DNA from: Lachnospira sp. UBA3790
Lineage (GTDB): Bacteria > Bacillota > Clostridia > Lachnospirales > Lachnospiraceae
Direction: 5' to 3'
DNA: 64,000 bases
Assembly (NCBI GenBank): GCA_002369135.1
Contig: DFEY01000001.1
Location: forward strand, 124,001-188,000
Under the pieces are notes generated by a model. The model had not been told where the DNA came from and made no database searches. It was given only the letters and a program-made list of their open reading frames with translations. Position numbers and translations under genes: made by a program. This document shows positions 34,047-42,206 of this stretch, in pieces. Positions within the stretch are counted from its first letter, which is position 1. Each line of letters begins with the position of its first letter.

Positions 34047-36065
34047 ATGATTTTTTATAGAGTTGAAGCAGATGTGGTTGAGAATGAAGAACTTAAGAAA
34101 GCATTTGATAGTGTAGAAGCACGTAGAGAAATAGGCAAGGAGATTGGTAGAAAAACTGAAGAATTTAATTCAGACTCTAACTCCTTTATATGTGTAACCT
34201 ACTATTCAGAAAGAAGACTAGAATTAACTTTAATCATAAAGAAGCATATGGATATAAATAAACTTATTGAAGATTATTTAAAAGTAGTGAAGATTGATAT
34301 TAAACCATTCACTTCCTGCGAAATAGGATTAGAACAAATTGGTAAGTCGCTATTTACAGCTGAAAGAAAAGATTATATTTATGATTGTTGTGACACATTG
34401 GATAAGTTTGGCCTTGGCGATGTTTGTTCTCCTCACGGAATCAGTGGTTCTTTTGGTGAAGTAGTTATTGCAGGTACAAATAGTAAGGAAAAGATATATG
34501 AAGACGCAAGTAATAGTTTTTCTAGACTTACTTTGGTCCCAGAATTAGATCGTATTTATTCTAAGAAGGGCAACAAAGAAATAATAGCTCATCCTGTCCA
34601 TTACTTTTTTAATACAGACAATGAAGAGATAAGAAAAAAATGGAATAGAATACTAGTTGAAGCACTTTATCAAAACAATAGAGTTCAAACTAAGCGCTAT
34701 TCACATGCATATGTTGATGGAACACCTTTCACTATATCTATAAGAGACTGTAAGCAAATGTACGAAGCCAATGTAGGTGGGACTGTTATTATAAGGATAG
34801 AGTGTAGTGATGCCGATGATGATTTAGTTAGAGGTGAGCTAGATTTTATCTATGAGATTTGCCGTATTATTCAAGAGTACAAAAACAAAGTTCTAACCGT
34901 TTTAACTTTCACAAAAGGAAGCGCAAAAACCAAAGATATGATCAAGGAAAACTTGATTAATATGTCGTTTGTAGAGATAGAAGAAGATTTATCTAATGCC
35001 GCTCAAGCAAAAGAATATTTAAAAATAAAGACAAGAGACCACAAAATTGGTTGGGATAAAAACCTTTTCAACAAAATAGAAGAAGACCAATCATATTATT
35101 CTCATGAATTAAACACAATCTTTGACGATTGGTATACCTCAAAAATAAAGACTTCTGTTTTCCCTCAATACAAAGATATTGAAACGGTAAAAAAGGAGAA
35201 TTTCGAAAACAAAAATAAAGGGAATGCCTACCAAGAACTAGAAGAGATGATAGGCCTTCAGTCGGCCAAAAGAGTTATTAAAAAAGCACTAGATTATCAT
35301 AAAGCTAAAAAAATATTTGGAGAAAAAGGCCTAAATGGAGAATCCCTATCTATGCATATGATATTTACTGGCAATCCAGGTACTGCCAAAACTTCAGTGG
35401 CTAGACTTGTTGCTAGAATCTTTAGGGACAATAAACTCTTATCACGTGGGCATATAGTCGAAGTTGGCCGAGGAGACTTGGTTGGTAAATTTGTTGGATG
35501 GACAGCTCCTACTATTCAAAAGAAATTTAGTGAAGCCAAAGGTGGCGTGTTATTTATAGACGAAGCTTATTCTTTGGTTGATGATAGAGATGGGTGCTTT
35601 GGCGACGAAGCTATTAACACAATAGTTCAAGAAATGGAAAATCATAGAAGTGACGTGTTAGTAATTTTCGCTGGTTATCCAGATAAGATGCAGAAGTTTC
35701 TCGATAAGAATCCAGGACTACGTTCTCGTATCGCTTTCCATGTACCTTTCGAAGACTATAGCGCAGAAGAACTTTGTGATATCGCTAAATTAATGGCAGA
35801 TCACAGGGGAATGAAATTAAGCGATGGTGCATGTGAGAAGATGACAGAAATCTTTGAAATAGCTAGAGAACAGAAAGATTTCGGCAATGGACGTTTTGCA
35901 AGAAATATCCTTGATAGTGCTCAAATGACACAAGCTACAAGACTGATTAATATGGACTATGACGAAGTGAATAAGTCTGATATTCAAACTTTGAGTGCTG
36001 AAGATATAGAAATGCCAGCTATGTTAAGCAAGGTAGAAAAAGTATCCATTGGATTCACATCATAG
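34047..36065 (+). CDS. CbxX/CfxQ-type AAA+ protein with long N-terminal domain
   Basis: The 672-residue protein has a C-terminal CbbX/SpoVK-type AAA+ module starting near residue 395. Walker A is FTGNPGTAKTSVARL, followed by GRGDLVGKFVGWTAPT, a pore-loop and linker signature of this family, Walker B GGVLFIDEAYSLV, sensor VIFAGYPDKM, and an arginine finger in NPGLRSRIAFHV. The first ~390 residues are not recognised and probably bind a substrate or partner. Such ATPases remodel proteins such as Rubisco. Here it opens a cluster of unknown and LRR genes and follows a restriction island, so a defence or stress role is possible. ATG is behind GAAGGAGAA. Confidence 0.8.
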   Translation: MIFYRVEADVVENEELKKAFDSVEARREIGKEIGRKTEEFNSDSNSFICVTYYSERRLELTLIIKKHMDINKLIEDYLKVVKIDIKPFTSCEIGLEQIGKSLFTAERKDYIYDCCDTLDKFGLGDVCSPHGISGSFGEVVIAGTNSKEKIYEDASNSFSRLTLVPELDRIYSKKGNKEIIAHPVHYFFNTDNEEIRKKWNRILVEALYQNNRVQTKRYSHAYVDGTPFTISIRDCKQMYEANVGGTVIIRIECSDADDDLVRGELDFIYEICRIIQEYKNKVLTVLTFTKGSAKTKDMIKENLINMSFVEIEEDLSNAAQAKEYLKIKTRDHKIGWDKNLFNKIEEDQSYYSHELNTIFDDWYTSKIKTSVFPQYKDIETVKKENFENKNKGNAYQELEEMIGLQSAKRVIKKALDYHKAKKIFGEKGLNGESLSMHMIFTGNPGTAKTSVARLVARIFRDNKLLSRGHIVEVGRGDLVGKFVGWTAPTIQKKFSEAKGGVLFIDEAYSLVDDRDGCFGDEAINTIVQEMENHRSDVLVIFAGYPDKMQKFLDKNPGLRSRIAFHVPFEDYSAEELCDIAKLMADHRGMKLSDGACEKMTEIFEIAREQKDFGNGRFARNILDSAQMTQATRLINMDYDEVNKSDIQTLSAEDIEMPAMLSKVEKVSIGFTS

Positions 36066-36077
36066 AAAGGAGTACAT

Positions 36078-36800
36078 ATGATTGAATATAAGATTAAAGA
36101 ATATAAGCTTAATTCTATCAACAGAAGAGAAGTTAAGATTAAAAATTCAGAGCATAATAAAGAGTCTGCTCAAGTAGTTGACACGATAATCAAGTACCTT
36201 GCAGAAGACGGATTTGTTTTAAATCATCCTGATAAGAATTATTCGAAGTGCGCATTTATAAGTCCATGTATGTACTCATTTGTAAACGGTGAACCGGATC
36301 GTGATAATAGGGATTATATAGATTATTTTGAGCACACAGTATATGACCAAGACGTTTATAGATTAAGAATTCTTTATGAGCAGGGTGGCGAAGACATCTA
36401 CTTCATTCCAAATATCTCTTTGGGCGAAGCAATGACTCTTGCTGCAAATTACAATCAATATACGTTCATATATAGAGATGTTAATGGATGTCGAGAAATT
36501 TGTTCTAAACCTTTCATGGATAAGGAAGGTAATTCATATGAGATTTCTGATGTAGTTAGGGAGATTAATACGTATGATTCGCATTTAGAAAGTGAAAAGG
36601 AACTATCACGAATTTTAGTTGAAAAACAAAAGACTTGTGAAGTTGATGGCTGGGAAAAAGATAATACTTATGAACAAAAAAATGAGTATGAATTTTATTA
36701 CATTTCTAGGCCTAGACCACGAGATAGATTTGTTAGGTATGCACCTTTATATAGAACAAAGTTTTTAGTGTATTTTGAGAATAGAAGTGAAAATCGATAG
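36078..36800 (+). CDS. Unknown protein in the AAA/LRR cluster
   Basis: The 240-residue acidic protein is encoded 12 nt after the AAA gene behind AAAGGAG and is surely cotranscribed. It has no signal peptide or membrane segment. It is rich in Tyr, Asp and Glu, with several aromatic runs (YEFYYISRPRPRDRFVRYAPLYR at the end). I recognise no family. Its position suggests a substrate or adaptor of the AAA protein. Confidence 0.65.
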   Translation: MIEYKIKEYKLNSINRREVKIKNSEHNKESAQVVDTIIKYLAEDGFVLNHPDKNYSKCAFISPCMYSFVNGEPDRDNRDYIDYFEHTVYDQDVYRLRILYEQGGEDIYFIPNISLGEAMTLAANYNQYTFIYRDVNGCREICSKPFMDKEGNSYEISDVVREINTYDSHLESEKELSRILVEKQKTCEVDGWEKDNTYEQKNEYEFYYISRPRPRDRFVRYAPLYRTKFLVYFENRSENR

Positions 36801-36810
36801 GAGAGAGAGT

Positions 36811-37530
36811 ATGGATATTGGTAATATTTTAATAAGTTGTCATGAAGCAAAAGAACAGTTAGTTGTACCACAAGGGATTACTCATTTAGAAGACAATTTA
36901 AAGTCTTGCTCTAAATCATTAGAAGAAGTTTACTTGCCCAACTCTTTGACTAAGATCGGAAAGAGAGCCTTTTGGAAATGTTCCAATCTAAAGAGTATTG
37001 TCTTTCCACCTTACTTAGAGACTATAGGAGAAGAAGCATTTTGTGAATGCGATTCTTTGGAATCAATTACACTTTCTAGTTGTATTACTGAAATAAAAGA
37101 TGGAGCTTTTAAGGCTTGTAAAAATCTTCGTAGTGTGACAATTATGCAAGATGATTTGCCAAAAGAACCTGGCTATGTAATTGTTATGGGGAAGGAAGCA
37201 TTTGCTAATTGTCCTAAACTAGAACAAGTGATAATAGAAACTGAAGTTCAGTTTTGGAAAGAAGCAGTATTTGAAAATACGGGACTTAAAGAATTCATTT
37301 TCCCAGATGGAATGGAAAAAGCAGAGTTGTCTGAAAGAATGTTTGAAAATTGCAAGGATTTGAAAAAAGTTGTTTTGCCACGAGGAGTATGGGAACTACC
37401 CGAAGACTTTTTCAAAGGTTGTACTAGATTGCAAGAGGTTATCAGAAAAGATGAAGGATGGCAAGAACTTGAAGATGATAGGATTCAAAAGTTTTTTGAT
37501 AATGATGCTGGGAATTATAAGAGTATGTAA
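36811..37530 (+). CDS. Cytoplasmic LRR_5 protein
   Basis: The 239-residue protein consists of BspA-like LRR_5 units (NSLTKIGKRAFWKCSNLKSI, PYLETIGEEAFCECDSLESI, SCITEIKDGAFKACKNLRSV and further diverged ones). Unlike the other LRR proteins in this window it has no signal peptide, so it should stay in the cytoplasm. The start is ATG 36811 with GGAGAG upstream, rather than an earlier frame start. It lies 11 nt after the unknown gene. A cytoplasmic LRR beside an AAA protein is unusual in bacteria and could act as a recognition part. Confidence 0.78.
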   Translation: MDIGNILISCHEAKEQLVVPQGITHLEDNLKSCSKSLEEVYLPNSLTKIGKRAFWKCSNLKSIVFPPYLETIGEEAFCECDSLESITLSSCITEIKDGAFKACKNLRSVTIMQDDLPKEPGYVIVMGKEAFANCPKLEQVIIETEVQFWKEAVFENTGLKEFIFPDGMEKAELSERMFENCKDLKKVVLPRGVWELPEDFFKGCTRLQEVIRKDEGWQELEDDRIQKFFDNDAGNYKSM

Positions 37531-37638
37531 GTATACATAGATTAATAAGATTAATGCTATTGAACTACAAGTTAAATGATAAGAAGTGGACATTATATTA
37601 AAATGGTATTATCAATTGTTTTTAAGGAGGAAAGAGTT

Positions 37639-38154
37639 ATGAAAATGACATCAGCATCAGCACAAAAAATCATTAGAAAGTTGAAGGATGAAAAGGACTT
37701 TCTAGAATCCATGGAAGAGAAGAGCTATTTATTCTCTTGTATCGAAGGGGAAGAAAAGTTAATTCCAGAGTATGATTACAAAGAAACGAGTGAGAAAATT
37801 AAGGAAATTGATGAGCAAGTAATAAAAATTAAGCACGCAGTAAATGTTGTGAACAGTACACGAGAAATCAAGGTGAATGGAAAGAAGTATACTGTAGATG
37901 CAATTTTAGTTAGAATGGCCCAACTCAATAGTAGATTGTATATGCTTGATATAATGCGTTCTAAACAGCCAAAGACTAGATTGGGAACTCGTTATTACAA
38001 TGGTAATAATCAGCAGCCTGAATATCAATATATCAATTATGATTTAGCTGAAGTAAAGAAAGATTATGAGACCATTAATAACGAGATTGCAACTATGCAA
38101 CTCGAGTTAGATAAGTTTAACCAAACCTACGAGTTTGAAGTGGACTATCAATAA
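37639..38154 (+). CDS. Coiled-coil protein, DIP1984-like
   Basis: The 171-residue helical protein starts at ATG 37639 behind AAGGAGG. It is a long antiparallel coiled coil with a central KVNGKKYTVDAILVRMAQLNSRLYMLD segment. The layout resembles DIP1984-family (septicolysin-like) proteins, whose function is unknown. I am not certain of the match. It sits 108 bp after the LRR gene and probably belongs to the same transcript. Confidence 0.6.
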   Translation: MKMTSASAQKIIRKLKDEKDFLESMEEKSYLFSCIEGEEKLIPEYDYKETSEKIKEIDEQVIKIKHAVNVVNSTREIKVNGKKYTVDAILVRMAQLNSRLYMLDIMRSKQPKTRLGTRYYNGNNQQPEYQYINYDLAEVKKDYETINNEIATMQLELDKFNQTYEFEVDYQ

Positions 38155-38162
38155 TCTTTTTT

Positions 38163-38444
38163 GAAAGGTTGTAGTGAACCTTTCCCGTGTGATGGTCCAA
38201 TTTAAAAGTTCTTATTCTAAGAAAAGGATAATGGTGGTTACAGAAGGTTAGTTCATTGATTGTATGTTACGGCATTATTTTTTATTGGGTTATAGGTTTT
38301 GGTTTATAGTTTGAGAAACCGGTTAAAAATATTGTTTTTTAACATCACTAAAAACTTCACGTTCTTATTAGAGTAATCTAGTAAGAATGTGGGAGCAGAA
38401 GTTCGGTTATAAGCTCTATTTAATAATTGTGGAGGTATGAAAAA
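38163..38444. other. Intergenic region with two inverted repeats
   Basis: GAAAGGTT-GTAGTG-AACCTTTC (38163-38184) is a hairpin without a T run. TTCTTATTAGA-GTAA-TCTAGTAAGAA (38362-38387) is an imperfect 11-bp dyad that looks like an operator for the downstream gene. No gene is seen. Confidence 0.4.
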
Positions 38445-39380
38445 ATGTTGAGTAAAAAAGAAGCTATTGAAATGGCAATAAAAGAATTTCAAAGAAGAGG
38501 TTTAGCATATGGAATATGCGATCATGGGCTAAAAGATTTGGGAGATAAATATGTGTTGACTGGATGCCCTTATCCAGGCAAAGAATGTGAGAGTGATTCA
38601 TGTAGTGTATCTATTGATAAGAAAACTGGAGAAATGAAGTCATACGAAGAATGGAGTGATGAAAACTGTGATGAATATGATTTGGGAGAATATTTGAATA
38701 TTCCTAAAAAGTATTCCGTTGATATAAAGCTTGATAAAGATACCTTAATTAAATGTATAAAAGAATTAACACCACAAGAGGACTCTTTTATATCTTTTTT
38801 TTATAAAGGAAAATACTCAGGGATACATCTTAAAAGTGGTTTTGAGAATGAAATTTTCAGACATGAAACAGAGTATGTAGTATTCTGTGGGGATCTTTTT
38901 CTTGCAAGGACATCAATTGAAGGTATTCTTGAAGGAAAAGTGTTCGATGGCAAAAGCATTTTAGAAATAATTGATGAAATTGGAGACTTTCGTTGGAATA
39001 AAGGAGATGATGAATTCGTATATAATGTAGAATTTTCGTACAATGAAAGAGAAATATTCGAAGAATATATATCAGAAAAATACGAGGATATATACGTATC
39101 TCCTGAAGAGTTCATGAAACTAGTTATGTTTGAAACTATAAAAGATAAAGGATTTATTGAGTCACTGCCAAAAGAAACTGAATATATAAAATTAGATATA
39201 GAAAGACGTTTGGATGAAGCTGGCAAAGAATCAGTTTGGTTAGAACTAACAGAAAAAGAGTACGCGATGGTAGGAGCATATGCCACCCAAAAGGGATTAT
39301 CTGTGGTTGAAGCATTTAAAAAAGCTATGAAAGATGATATAACAAAGTGGGTTAGTGATTGCGAGAGTGATAATCAATAA
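38445..39380 (+). CDS. Unknown protein with RHH-like C-terminal end
   Basis: The 311-residue protein begins with a short domain containing clustered cysteines (GYICDHG-like start, then CPYPGKECESDSC and ENCDEYD) that may bind metal. A middle part of unknown fold follows. The last ~40 residues (WLELTEKEYAMVGAYATQKGLSVVEAFKKAM, the usual strand-helix-helix order) resemble DUF6290-type ribbon-helix-helix antitoxins. ATG 38445 is chosen; an ATG 8 nt earlier runs into a stop after four codons. Function unknown; a fused DNA-binding tail suggests regulation. Confidence 0.55.
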   Translation: MLSKKEAIEMAIKEFQRRGLAYGICDHGLKDLGDKYVLTGCPYPGKECESDSCSVSIDKKTGEMKSYEEWSDENCDEYDLGEYLNIPKKYSVDIKLDKDTLIKCIKELTPQEDSFISFFYKGKYSGIHLKSGFENEIFRHETEYVVFCGDLFLARTSIEGILEGKVFDGKSILEIIDEIGDFRWNKGDDEFVYNVEFSYNEREIFEEYISEKYEDIYVSPEEFMKLVMFETIKDKGFIESLPKETEYIKLDIERRLDEAGKESVWLELTEKEYAMVGAYATQKGLSVVEAFKKAMKDDITKWVSDCESDNQ

Positions 39381-39446
39381 TTGATATCTAGATAGAAAAA
39401 TATTGTAAATATAAATAATAAATAATGAAAGTGAGTGTGATAATAA

Positions 39447-39752
39447 GTGTATATTATTGATTTGAAAAGGACTGGGGAGAAAATTAAGAGTATTTTTGAT
39501 GAGAAAGGGTATTCGGTAAAAGATGTTCAAGAATATTTGGGTCTAGCTTCTTGTCAAGCAGTTTATAAATGGATAAATGGCGCAACACTCCCAACAGTTG
39601 ATCATCTTTTTGAACTTGCCAATCTATTTCAAATTAGTGTAGATGATTTTTTAGTAGGTGAAGAAATCTCTAAAAGTGAAGAAAAAGTCAAAGAAGAACA
39701 TATTTACGGATACAGTAATTATAGCAATGGCTTTTGGGGATTTTGTGCATAA
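39447..39752 (+). CDS. XRE-family HTH regulator
   Basis: The 101-residue protein is a typical XRE helix-turn-helix (GEKIKSIFDEKGYSVKDVQEYLGLASCQAVYKWINGATLPTVDHLFELANLFQISVDDFLVG, positions 10-70), followed by a short acidic and aromatic tail. It probably represses its own or neighbouring genes. GTG at 39447 is used; the ribosome site (GAAAGTGAGTG) is weak. The macro-domain gene follows 26 nt downstream. Confidence 0.78.
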   Translation: MYIIDLKRTGEKIKSIFDEKGYSVKDVQEYLGLASCQAVYKWINGATLPTVDHLFELANLFQISVDDFLVGEEISKSEEKVKEEHIYGYSNYSNGFWGFCA

Positions 39753-39778
39753 ATAAGAAGAATGGAGATTAAATATCA

Positions 39779-40300
39779 TTGTTACAAATACTATTAGGAG
39801 ATATAACTAAATTAAAAGATTTCGAAGCGATAGTAAATGCAGCCAACACTACACTGCTAGGTGGTGGTGGAGTGGATGGTGCCATTCACCGCGCAGCTGG
39901 TCCAGCACTTCTAGAAGAGTGCGAAGGACTAGGCGGATGTGAACCTGGCCAGGCAAAAATCACTAGCGCTTATAACCTCCCATGCAAATATGTGATCCAC
40001 ACAGTTGGACCTATTTGGAGCGGAGGCGACTTTGGCGAAGCCGAGACATTAGCTTCATGCTATACAGAGTGCTTGGAGCTCGCCAAGAGAAAAGGAATTA
40101 GAACTATTGTATTTCCTTCTATATCTACAGGCGCGTATGGATATCCTGTTAGAGAAGCAGCCAAGATAGCGCTAAATACTTTTAGAAAGTTTTGGCAAGA
40201 AAACAAAGAGTGTTTTGACGAAGTTGGCTGGGTGCTATTTGATAAGGATACATACGATGTGTATGTGGATGAAGTGAAGATAATGACAGGGCAGAAATAA
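39779..40300 (+). CDS. Macro domain protein (ADP-ribose/O-acetyl-ADP-ribose hydrolase)
   Basis: The 173-residue protein is a YmdB/MacroD-like macro domain: GDITKLKDFEAIVNAANTTLLGGGGVDGAIHRAAG at the start (the AANT and GGGGVDGAIH catalytic loops) and PSISTGAYGYPV later. Family members remove ADP-ribose from proteins or hydrolyse O-acetyl-ADP-ribose. No DarT-like toxin is next to it. TTG start behind GGAGA. Likely cotranscribed with the XRE gene. Confidence 0.9.
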   Translation: MLQILLGDITKLKDFEAIVNAANTTLLGGGGVDGAIHRAAGPALLEECEGLGGCEPGQAKITSAYNLPCKYVIHTVGPIWSGGDFGEAETLASCYTECLELAKRKGIRTIVFPSISTGAYGYPVREAAKIALNTFRKFWQENKECFDEVGWVLFDKDTYDVYVDEVKIMTGQK

Positions 40301-40321
40301 ATAATCTTAAATGTCCAGTGA

Positions 40322-40346
40322 AAGCGGTCGCAAGTTGCGACCGCTT
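40322..40346. terminator. Bidirectional terminator between macro-domain and Rieske genes
   Basis: AAGCGGTCGCAA-G-TTGCGACCGCTT, a 12-bp perfect stem. The right arm overlaps the stop codon of the leftward Rieske gene. Confidence 0.75.
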
Positions 40347-41310
40347 ATCTACTTTTTAATTCTTCCCTCTTACTTCTATATTCCATAATAGGCAAATCAG
40401 CCGCCACTAGGTTTTCCGTTCCATATAGAACGGATTTCTTTGGGATTTGTGTCTCCACTATTCTTTTGTCTTGGCGTTCTACTATGCGGTTGGCTGGATT
40501 TCCGAATAGAGCAATAAATTTGTCTACCGGCTTAAATCCAGTAATTTTATTATAGAAGCGAAGAGAGATGATAGAGTGTTTATCATCTACTGGCACAAAG
40601 TAAGCTAAAATCATTATTTTATCTGAAACATGGTTAAGCCACATGTTCGGAAATTTAAAAGAGAGGTTTGTGTTTTTGATAACACTATCCTCGGCAGGCT
40701 TTGGCGCCTGTCCAGTGTCTACTTCGTTGTTGGCACTAGTACGTAGTGTATTATCATCTAACCATTCTACCTTTGGCCCGTGGCATAAGGTTTTGTTTCC
40801 ACGGCCTATAGTGGTTCTATGCACGAAAGCTAAGTGCGAAACATCTAATTGATTTTCTATAACGCGAGAATAGTCGACTCCCCAATTATCATTCATTTGC
40901 CTATAACTAAATGAAGAATCTGTAATCACATCGAAATAGTCAGGGTCTTTGTCTGGGGCCTTATCTCCATACCAAACAAAAATAATATCTCCTATTTCTT
41001 TAACGGGATAGTTTTTCATATGAAAACGATCATGGCTTATAGTGGAAGCATGACCTTCTGAAGGAATAAGAGTGCAACTACCATCAGCAGCATATCTAAT
41101 TCCGTGGAATGGACAGGCTATACAACCATCTATCAACTTACCCTTAGCTAAGGATGCACCTCGGTGAATACACTGGTCGTGCAAGCATGCCACATGACCG
41201 TTTTGGTCACGATAGAAAACTAGGTTTTCGCCAAATCTTTTAACTCCTACTATTTTATTTTTCTTAACTTCTTTTGAAGAAAGTACAGCGTACCATTGGT
41301 TATTTATCAT
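40345..41310 (-). CDS. Rieske-type oxygenase alpha subunit-like protein
   Basis: The ~321-residue protein has an N-terminal Rieske domain with the 2Fe-2S ligands in CIHRG...CPFHG (about residues 47-75). The catalytic domain has NQLDVSHLAFVHRTTIGRGNK, in which D, H and H would bind mononuclear iron. This is the layout of aromatic-ring hydroxylating dioxygenases, normally oxygen-dependent. In an apparent anaerobe it is odd; it may act on a different substrate or in oxygen defence. ATG 41310 is behind GGAGG. No ferredoxin or reductase subunit is directly linked, though a flavin reductase lies 0.4 kb away on the other strand. Confidence 0.82.
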   Translation of the reverse strand: MINNQWYAVLSSKEVKKNKIVGVKRFGENLVFYRDQNGHVACLHDQCIHRGASLAKGKLIDGCIACPFHGIRYAADGSCTLIPSEGHASTISHDRFHMKNYPVKEIGDIIFVWYGDKAPDKDPDYFDVITDSSFSYRQMNDNWGVDYSRVIENQLDVSHLAFVHRTTIGRGNKTLCHGPKVEWLDDNTLRTSANNEVDTGQAPKPAEDSVIKNTNLSFKFPNMWLNHVSDKIMILAYFVPVDDKHSIISLRFYNKITGFKPVDKFIALFGNPANRIVERQDKRIVETQIPKKSVLYGTENLVAADLPIMEYRSKREELKSR

Positions 41311-41369
41311 ATTTTCCTCCGTTTCATTTTGATACTGATAGTATAACATATTGTACAATACAAAAAATC

Positions 41370-41489
41370 ATGAAGCATCACAATTCTATGTCGCCGCTTT
41401 TGGCGGGAGAGTTAAACGACGATGATGTGGTGCACGAGGCTAACCAGAAGTCTTGGAAAGATGGACAGATTAGTATTTTTGATTTTTAG
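41370..41489 (+). CDS. Small open frame ending in a QxSIF-like motif
   Basis: A 39-residue frame (MKHHNSMSPLLAGELNDDDV...DGQISIFDF) starts at ATG 41370 but lacks a ribosome site. Its end resembles the sliding-clamp binding peptides (QLSLF-type) seen at the ends of Y-family polymerases, so it might be the relic of such a gene. Very tentative. Confidence 0.25.
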   Translation: MKHHNSMSPLLAGELNDDDVVHEANQKSWKDGQISIFDF

Positions 41490-41496
41490 GAGATGT

Positions 41497-41613
41497 AAAA
41501 CTTGAAATCACAATTTGTGATTTCAAGTTTTTTAAAAAACATTAAATCCCAGTAAAATAGGGGGTTATAGCGGACGTAGAAGTGAAATTTGAAATCACAA
41601 ATTGTGATTTCAA
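41497..41613. repeat. Two copies of a long palindrome
   Basis: Copy 1 at 41497-41531 (AAAACTTGAAATCACAA-T and its complement) has 17-bp arms. Copy 2 at 41589-41613 (TTGAAATCACAA-A-TTGTGATTTCAA) shares the inner 12 bp and extends with a G-T wobble. They are about 80 bp apart, upstream of the flavin reductase. Copy 1 also has a T tail and may terminate. Confidence 0.7.
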
Positions 41614-41650
41614 GTTTCTATAGAAAGTAGGAGGGGTATATGGAAAACTT

Positions 41651-41719
41651 ATGGACATGGAAAGAATAATAATTAATAGAATTAAATGTAAAAAATGTGG
41701 TACTATAGTAGAAAAATAA
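41651..41719 (+). pseudogene. Truncated DUF7695-like zinc-ribbon fragment
   Basis: The frame encodes 22 residues (MDMERIIINRIKCKKCGTI plus VEK). This is like the start of small CxxC proteins that continue with more cysteines in related bacteria; here a stop follows after the first CKKC. A strong AGGAGGGG site lies before an overlapping 9-codon frame. Probably a remnant. Confidence 0.35.
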
Positions 41720-41731
41720 GAGGAGTGTATT

Positions 41732-42205
41732 ATGAATTTAGAATTAGATATTTTTTCAAAGTTTGACAAGCAGTGGGCTTTGTTAACAGCAGGAGATGAG
41801 AATAGCTTTAACACAATGACAATCAGCTGGGGTAGTCTTGGAACATTATGGGGTAAGCCTATCGCTACCACATATGTGAGAGAGTCTAGATACACTCGTG
41901 AGTTTATGGATAATAATGATTACTTCACAGTAAGCTTCTATCCAGAAGAGTACAAAGACGTGCTAGGTGTTATGGGATCAAAGTCTGGTCGCGATATGGA
42001 CAAGATGAATGACTCAGGTCTAACTCCAGAAGCAGTAGCTAACTCTATGACGTTCAAAGAAGCAGAGATGACTCTTGTATGCAAGAAATTAAGCAAGCAG
42101 TTAATAGAACCAGAGAATATGCCACAAGATGTTAAGGACATGTTCTACGGCGATGAAGACTGGCACTATATGTATATTGGAGAAGTAGTGGAGGTTATCA
42201 AATAA
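41732..42205 (+). CDS. Flavin reductase family protein
   Basis: The 157-residue protein has the FMN-binding split-barrel layout: FDKQWALLTAGDENSFNTMTISWGSLGTLWGKPIATTYVRESRYT near the start, where the FMN phosphate and ribityl contacts lie, followed by YFTVSFYPEEYKDVLGVMGSKSGRDMDK. These proteins reduce flavin with NAD(P)H or bind FMN as electron carriers. It ends 1 nt before the next gene, so translation is coupled. ATG behind AGAGGAG. Confidence 0.88.
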   Translation: MNLELDIFSKFDKQWALLTAGDENSFNTMTISWGSLGTLWGKPIATTYVRESRYTREFMDNNDYFTVSFYPEEYKDVLGVMGSKSGRDMDKMNDSGLTPEAVANSMTFKEAEMTLVCKKLSKQLIEPENMPQDVKDMFYGDEDWHYMYIGEVVEVIK

Positions 42206-42206
42206 G

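Noticed and set aside
39779..40300. DarT/DarG toxin-antitoxin pair
   Set aside because: Only a YmdB-type macro domain is present; no DarT-like gene flanks it.
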